Shown here piece by piece: positions 58,822 through 64,000 of a stretch of 64,000 nt of DNA; position 1 is the stretch's first letter, and the number at the start of each line of letters is the position of its first letter. The DNA comes from Thuidium tamariscinum (taxonomy: Eukaryota > Streptophyta > Bryopsida > Hypnales > Thuidiaceae). The notes under the pieces were generated by a model that was not told where the DNA came from, made no database searches, and saw only the letters and a program-made list of their open reading frames with translations. Both the position numbers and the translations under genes were made by a program. The DNA lies in NCBI GenBank assembly GCA_947034885.2, contig OX344752.2, positions 8,990,001 to 9,054,000 on the forward strand, given 5' to 3'.

Positions 58822-59535
58822 ATAGATGGTACCCTATAATTACATAATTTAAAAAAAGGTCCTATATTATGGCACCCTTACTTATTTATATTATGTAGGT
58901 GAAAATAATTTTTTCTAGGGTATTTTCTTTATAAGGAAAAAAAACTAATTGAAGAGAAAGTTTGAAGGAAGGTTAGAAAAGAAGACTTAAAAAATTCCCA
59001 AGGAAAGTTGTATTCTTAATTTAGCTGAATATTCTTTTCACACCTTCCTTTGGTTCACAGAAATTAACAAATTGAACTAGAAAGCCCATGACAATTTGGC
59101 CACTTCTAGTACACAAACATCCACAGATTCAATGCATAATAACTACAGCAGTTCATAGAAAACCAACTTCAGAAATTCTATATCCAAAAACTTCTGTAGT
59201 TCATAGAAAAACCAGTTGTAGAATGGATGAAATGCAAACACAAGAATTACAATTTACACAAATTGCAATGCATTAAAGAATGAGAGAATGTTATTCACAT
59301 GCTCTAAATGACAATGAATTTCAAGAAACCATTGAAGAGAACAAACGGCACTGTCTTTCACATGCTATGGCAGAGTGGTTGACAAAATGCAGTAGAATAT
59401 GAAAACAACCAAAAAATCTGAAAGAAAAGTATATGCCAAAAATGCAGCATTTACAAATGCTTGAAAAACGAAAGTTACAATACGGCCTCTGCAATCCGAG
59501 TTCCTGCATTCACACACAAAACTACAAGGAAATTG
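58822..59535. other. Intergenic, possible 3' region of the gene at 59541
   Basis: AT-rich. Short duplicated words (AACTACAGCAGTTCATAGAA and TTCTGTAGTTCATAGAAAAA) occur near 59130-59215. No gene is supported. Confidence 0.45.
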
Positions 59536-59540
59536 GACTT

Positions 59541-60035
59541 CTATCTAAGCAATGGTGTTATCCAAACACCAGGATTTGCCAAGTTGCAACCAAGACGGGA
59601 GACGGCATAATCCATTTGCCACCCCACTGTCAAGCACTTCCGAAGCTCCATTAGATCTTCGGTGTCCAACTCTACAAATGACAAAGACCTTAGATGAGGT
59701 GCCATCTCCCCTCCTATAACCCATGAGCGACAAAACAATGCCACATTCTCATCAACCTCGCTCACCCTTACAGGCTTCAACTGAGCCATTCCGTGAACCT
59801 CATGGTGAACCACCCTGCATGCTGCGAATTCAAGAGTCTTCACCACCGCGTCATGAATTCGGCGGTTGATACCTGCACACCTAATGAAGACTTTCAGCGC
59901 TTCCACCCACTCTGCATGCGTGATTTGTAAGGCTTCCCACCCAAATCTGGGCTGAAATCTCTCACCCAGCCATAGCATGAGACACTCCAACACCTGCATT
60001 GTAGTTTCGTGTCCAGCTTTCTTGTACTCTGCCAT
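59541..60035 (-). CDS. Unrecognised 164-aa soluble protein
   Basis: An open frame starting MAEYKKAGHETTMQVLECLM and ending VWITPLLR, with balanced composition, many charged residues and no long hydrophobic run. Its base composition is higher in GC than the flanks. Likely helical segments include LMLWLGERFQPRFGWEAL, EWVEALKVFIRCAGINRRIH and DTEDLMELRKCLTVGW. Upstream, a TGCTTTAG acceptor at about 60050 and a GTACGT donor at about 60541 suggest an intron in the 5' leader, with a GC-rich first exon towards 60950. No family was recognised and no neighbour suggests a role. Confidence 0.6.
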   Translation of the reverse strand: MAEYKKAGHETTMQVLECLMLWLGERFQPRFGWEALQITHAEWVEALKVFIRCAGINRRIHDAVVKTLEFAACRVVHHEVHGMAQLKPVRVSEVDENVALFCRSWVIGGEMAPHLRSLSFVELDTEDLMELRKCLTVGWQMDYAVSRLGCNLANPGVWITPLLR

Positions 60036-61000
60036 TTCAGACCTAAAGCAAGACCAAAAAACAATGCAATGAGGGTTATCAATTTCGTATAAAACTTCAA
60101 GGGTGCAGGTTTAGCCTACTCTCAATCTGTTCAAGTGCAATGACAATGCAAAACTGAAGAACGAAAAAACCAACATGAAGACACTGACGTTCCACAGACC
60201 AGAGAAGAAAACAAAACATACAGAAATCGATGAAAGAAACCTTACTTCAGTGAGAGGTTGGGAAACGGGGCACCCTGAGACGCTGGAAATCACAGCACAA
60301 CAGAAAGCTGAAAACGGCAAACCTGATTACACATCACAGCGCAACAAAAAGCTTCAGAAATGGAGAATCCTAAACGTTTAAGCACTTGTTTCAATTTGAC
60401 ACCAACAACAGCATTGTGACTCCATCAATTCCAAAATTGCACTTCACCTGCTACAGATCATGGCGCACTCAAAAGCAAATACAGGAAACTCTCGAAATTC
60501 AAACATACTAAAGCACAAATGTGCACAAAGACAGACGTACCGAGCAGCTGAAACCCTGGTCAGCGACGGCTACCTCGACTTCTGCTGCTTCCCGATTGCG
60601 CACGCGACTTCTTCTGTGGCAAAAATCAATTGGATTCAAAGCAGGGTTTAGGCTTCACGGCGCGCGCACAGGTGGGAGCGAATTCAAAAAACAAAATCAT
60701 GAAGCGGATTTGCAAAACTGAAAGCAGCGAACTTGGCAAGCGCACAAGCGCTGCGCATCCACCAGCGCTTCGCGTCCAGAATCGCCAATCCAACACGCGA
60801 CGGAGATTTGGCCTTTGTGCAAGCGGTAGCAGGAGAATTGGCTCAGAATAACACGCAAGCGGACCCTAAGCGCACAAGGAGTAAAACCAAACTCCAAATC
60901 TCAACTCCCATTCATAGAAAACGAAAAAAATGGGGAGCATTTTGAAACCCTATAGCGCCCTTCCCGATTCATACAATTGGGCGAATTGACAGACATAGAA
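60036..61000 (-). promoter_or_regulatory. Probable 5' leader and promoter of the 164-aa gene
   Basis: It contains the inferred leader intron (about 60541-60050) and a GC-rich block at 60540-60860. No core promoter element was assigned. Confidence 0.3.
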
Positions 61001-61195
61001 CCCTAAACCCACAAAAGGAAATCAAAGACAATCTCAAAAAATCTCAAAAAATCTCAGAGAAATGAAGCGAGAAATGAAGTCCAACAGCCATCCATGAGTT
61101 GAAATCTCAAAATCATCTAATCATAATCAGTCACACTGAAAACTGAAATAGTGCCATCACTTCCTGGAAGGCCAAAATAGGGTTTAGGGATTTAA

Positions 61196-62117
61196 CCCCT
61201 AAAGGACCAAGGCCTTTTTTCTGCCAAAAACCTCTCAAAACTGCCATTTCTGCTGCATTCACCCAAGAAAACAAAAAAAATAATTTTTTAAGAATCTAAC
61301 CGTAGGATCTTGTACTTAACTTGATTAAAATCATGTGGTAAAAATTTCATGAAGTTTGACCGTACAGATTAGAAGATATGAGCATTCAAAGTTGGAAATA
61401 CAATTTTTTTAAAACTGTGAACTGCAATTTCAGATGACTTTGATTGCCATTTGTTGAAGTTTTTTGCACTATAGACTTTGAATTAAAAAAATTTTGTGTT
61501 TAAGAATTGAGTTGACAGTCTAAGAAAAAAAAATTATACAAAAAACACTTGATTTTCATTCTTTAAAAAATTGTTAAGTAGATGTAGGTCCAAGATTTAA
61601 AGAAAAACTAAATGGTTAATAACTCTAAGGTGGGATTAAAATACAATAATCCCAATGGTGAGATTGTTCTAGCAAGTGAACATAACCTTGTCCAACAATT
61701 TTTTTTGAAAAAATGTGAAAATTGCATTCAGAAATGAATCCTATAGGTTATTTTTTTGAGAAATTGTTTAGATTGCCCGAGAAATAAGATTGTCCATAAC
61801 TTTCTCATTATAAGTCCAAATAGAATGAATCAAAGCTTCACATGTAGGCAAAAATATATTGTTTCAGAAAAAAAAATTAAAAAATTAAAAATTGAATTTT
61901 TGAAAAAAAAAATTCTGCCCGCCGAACTAAAATTTGGGCTTTTTGTGGTATAACTTTTGCTCCCGGTCACCAATTGAAATAAAAATTACATTCCCACCAA
62001 GCTAATCAGTTTTTCTATCTTGTGAGAAAGTTTCAAAAGGTTTCACCAAAAATTGAAGCCTACGGTACTTGCCCGAACTCCAAATTGTCCCCCGAGGGGA
62101 CAATGGTCCTTTAGGGG
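61196..62117. mobile_element. TTAA-B MITE, copy 2, 922 bp
   Basis: It is flanked by TTAA at 61192-61195 and 62118-62121. The ends are CCCCTAAAGGACCAAGGC and, reversed, CCCCTAAAGGACCATTGTCC. It is the same length (923 and 922 bp) and collinear with 11951-12873 (AGATTGTCCATAACTTTCTC-type words, CCGTAGGATCTTGTA). Non-coding. Confidence 0.9.
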
Positions 62118-62121
62118 TTAA

Positions 62122-63100
62122 GCTGGAAATTCACTTCACCTCATTTCGATGATTGACAAGAGAAAATTAAAAGGCTTCACACTTGAATCCTCAAATGCAT
62201 GAGTCACCATGTATGTCTTGGGAAAAAACTTCACAGTCAAGAAAAACACTGAAATGAGCCTCAGTTATTCCTGCAGAAATGTGCGCAGTTTAGGGACTAC
62301 CATACGATAAAATTGCCTCTACCATATGATGCATTTTGTATTTGCCTACAATATCAAATTCAATGAATCCAAAACAAAAAACTTAAAAAAAAGAACAACA
62401 CACAAGGGCTTCAATCGGTATACCTCTAACTGTAGACATGAAGGCTTTGAAATGGAGTAGCACCGCCCAGAACTTCAACACTCCCAAGAAGGAAAGTGAT
62501 TCACCTGCATCATCTTGGAAATATAGGTGCCTTGATGGATACCAACAAAAGTGTCATTTCTAGAAGAATACAAAATCCAACAAATAACACAAATTGAGCT
62601 CAATGAGGCAGGGTCAGGAATGTCTTGAACTTACCAATTATATGCCCCCTTACTATTCATTACAGGTAGCACCTTCACACCCTTGGTAGTTTGATTCAAG
62701 CTTTTCGACTATTGACAAATTTGTTCAATTCTCGGGAATCATTTCTATCCAAAGAATAAACTTCATTGGTAAGATTGTATGTCATGGTAATTGTACAAAT
62801 TATGCAATCTATATCAATCCACTTACTATCTGTGTGGTCATATTTGAATTTGTCTCTCCCAACATGTTTTCGGTAGTATTGTAGCAGGACCTCAATGTGT
62901 GGATTCTATGGCTTCAATCTCCCATTTTCCTCCACTCTTCCAAGAAGGTCCACAGGTTGCCTTATGTGGGCGCTTCATTCCCACCCTTGGAATTAAGCGA
63001 TCACAACCAGGCTCTTATTTACCAATCTACTCCTACGGGTGTCTAAGCGTCAAACCCATTGTACCTTCCAAGCAATGGATCTTTTGCTACTCTAATTATC
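62122..63100. other. Intergenic, nothing recognised
   Basis: Mixed-composition DNA. A plus-strand open frame from 62899 runs into the low-complexity repeat and is not convincing. Confidence 0.45.
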
Positions 63101-63104
63101 CTAG

Positions 63105-63670
63105 GTGTGTACTTGTTTCGTTCTCTTGTCCTACTTCTAGTTGCTTTCTTACCTTATGTGTTTCGTTCTCTTGTCCTATTTCTAAGTTTTGTTCTTGTTT
63201 ATCCTACCTCTACGTGTTTGGATTTGTTTTAGCCCACTTTACGTATGGTATTTCCTACCCCATCTCTACGTCTTTGTATCTTTATCCTATTCTACGTATT
63301 GGTATTTACCTTAACCTACTTATACGTCTTTGTATTTGTCTAGTCTACCTCTACGTATTGGTATTCTTTTAATCTACACTACGTCTTTGTATTTGTTTGG
63401 GCCTACTCTACATATTTCCTTTGATCTACTCTACGTGATTGTATTCCTTTACTCTACTTCTACGTATTTGTTTTAATCTACGTCTTTGTCTTTGCTTGAT
63501 TCTACTCTACGTATTTGTCTTCACTTTATTCTACTCTACATATATGTATTTGTCTTAGTCTAATCTACGTCTTCTTCTACTCTATGTATTCTTCTACTCT
63601 ACGTATTTGTATTCTTTTTAATCTATTCTATGTATTTGTATTCTTTTTATTTCTATTCTAGTTGTGGTTG
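63105..63670 (+). repeat. Pyrimidine-rich degenerate tandem repeat CTACTCTACGTATTTGTATT
   Basis: Roughly 25 degenerate units of about 20-25 bases with the core TCTACGTATTTGTAT. The open frame across it is compositional. Confidence 0.8.
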
Positions 63671-64000
63671 TCCCCCTATTTGTATTTGCTAATTACCGGA
63701 CCTTAACCTCACCGGGGTTGCTAATCCTTTCCTACTAATTAATTCCTAATTGCATTAACAAATTAAATCAAAAGAGAGTTTTAGAGACCCACCTCCTTTC
63801 CGTGTGTGCCCCATGCTGGGCCTCCTTGTGCCATGCCGCCTCCATAACCTCCGCCATTGTGATAGTTAGCCCTTTATTCTCAATTTATTTCCCTTCCTTT
63901 TACAATTGTGCTCCTAGACTACCTTTTATGATTGTTCTTGATTTGGGTCTCACTCCTAGACTATTTCTACACTAATCTCCTAAACTATTTCTACACTATT
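63671..64000. other. Unassigned sequence at window end
   Basis: No bounded feature was recognised; it may be the edge of a larger repeat. Confidence 0.4.

Noticed and set aside
2027-62121. CCCTAAA words as interstitial telomere repeats
   Set aside because: The word matches the plant telomere unit but occurs once per site, always next to TTAA and paired with an inverted partner, so it belongs to transposon ends.
62899-63372. 157-aa plus-strand frame
   Set aside because: Most of it is a translation of the pyrimidine-rich tandem repeat; no start context or domain.

Overview
The window is nuclear DNA of a land plant, AT-rich and dominated by DNA transposons. Evidence for a plant: GT-AG split genes, plant CACTA and PIF/Harbinger elements, a plant-style leucine-rich repeat region and plant ULP2-type SUMO protease sequence. 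A large piggyBac element with many short relatives is uncommon in flowering plants, so I lean towards a lycophyte, fern or bryophyte. That placement is inference only.

Layout. 0-6 kb: repeats (146-bp tandem units, TTAA-flanked MITEs, and a repeat carrying the palindrome TCCGWCRTCGGA). 6.2-9.0 kb: an apparently intact PIF/Harbinger pair on the minus strand (DDE transposase plus a two-exon Myb/SANT-like partner). 10-15.5 kb: MITEs, a decayed copy of a small membrane-protein gene interrupted by a TTAA MITE, and a foldback element. 16.17-23.22 kb: a 7-kb piggyBac element with TTAA duplications; its transposase frame is open except for eight stop codons, and an LTR-retrotransposon remnant is nested inside. 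23.82-29.88 kb: a 6.06-kb non-coding CACTA element with subterminal repeat arrays and a nested 214-bp CACTA MITE. 30-34.5 kb: AT-rich repeats.

34.6-39.2 kb holds the most interesting host-like gene (minus strand, about ten exons). It is a complete ULP2/SENP-type SUMO-protease catalytic domain (His-Asp-Gln-Cys all visible), running within one exon into a Myb/SANT-like domain, then by in-phase splicing into a coiled segment and leucine-rich repeats. One in-frame TGA interrupts the LRR exon. 40.7-42.6 kb is a dense cluster of the TCCG palindrome, including a 42-bp near-perfect inverted repeat. 43.5 kb and 58.4 kb hold two further copies of the small membrane-protein gene (83 and about 87 aa). 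49-57 kb contains more TCCG repeats, a tandem duplication carrying a 737-bp MITE, and further MITEs. 59.5-60.0 kb is an unrecognised 164-aa gene. 61.2-62.1 kb is a second copy of the 920-bp TTAA MITE, and the window ends in pyrimidine-rich low-complexity DNA.

How it fits together. The piggyBac ends match the ends of at least two 221/222-bp MITEs and resemble those of two longer MITE families, so most TTAA elements here form one mobilisation network. Several insertions can be dated relative to their hosts because an uninterrupted paralogous site lies in the same window. Exon structures were deduced by eye from splice sites and reading-frame phase, without transcript support.
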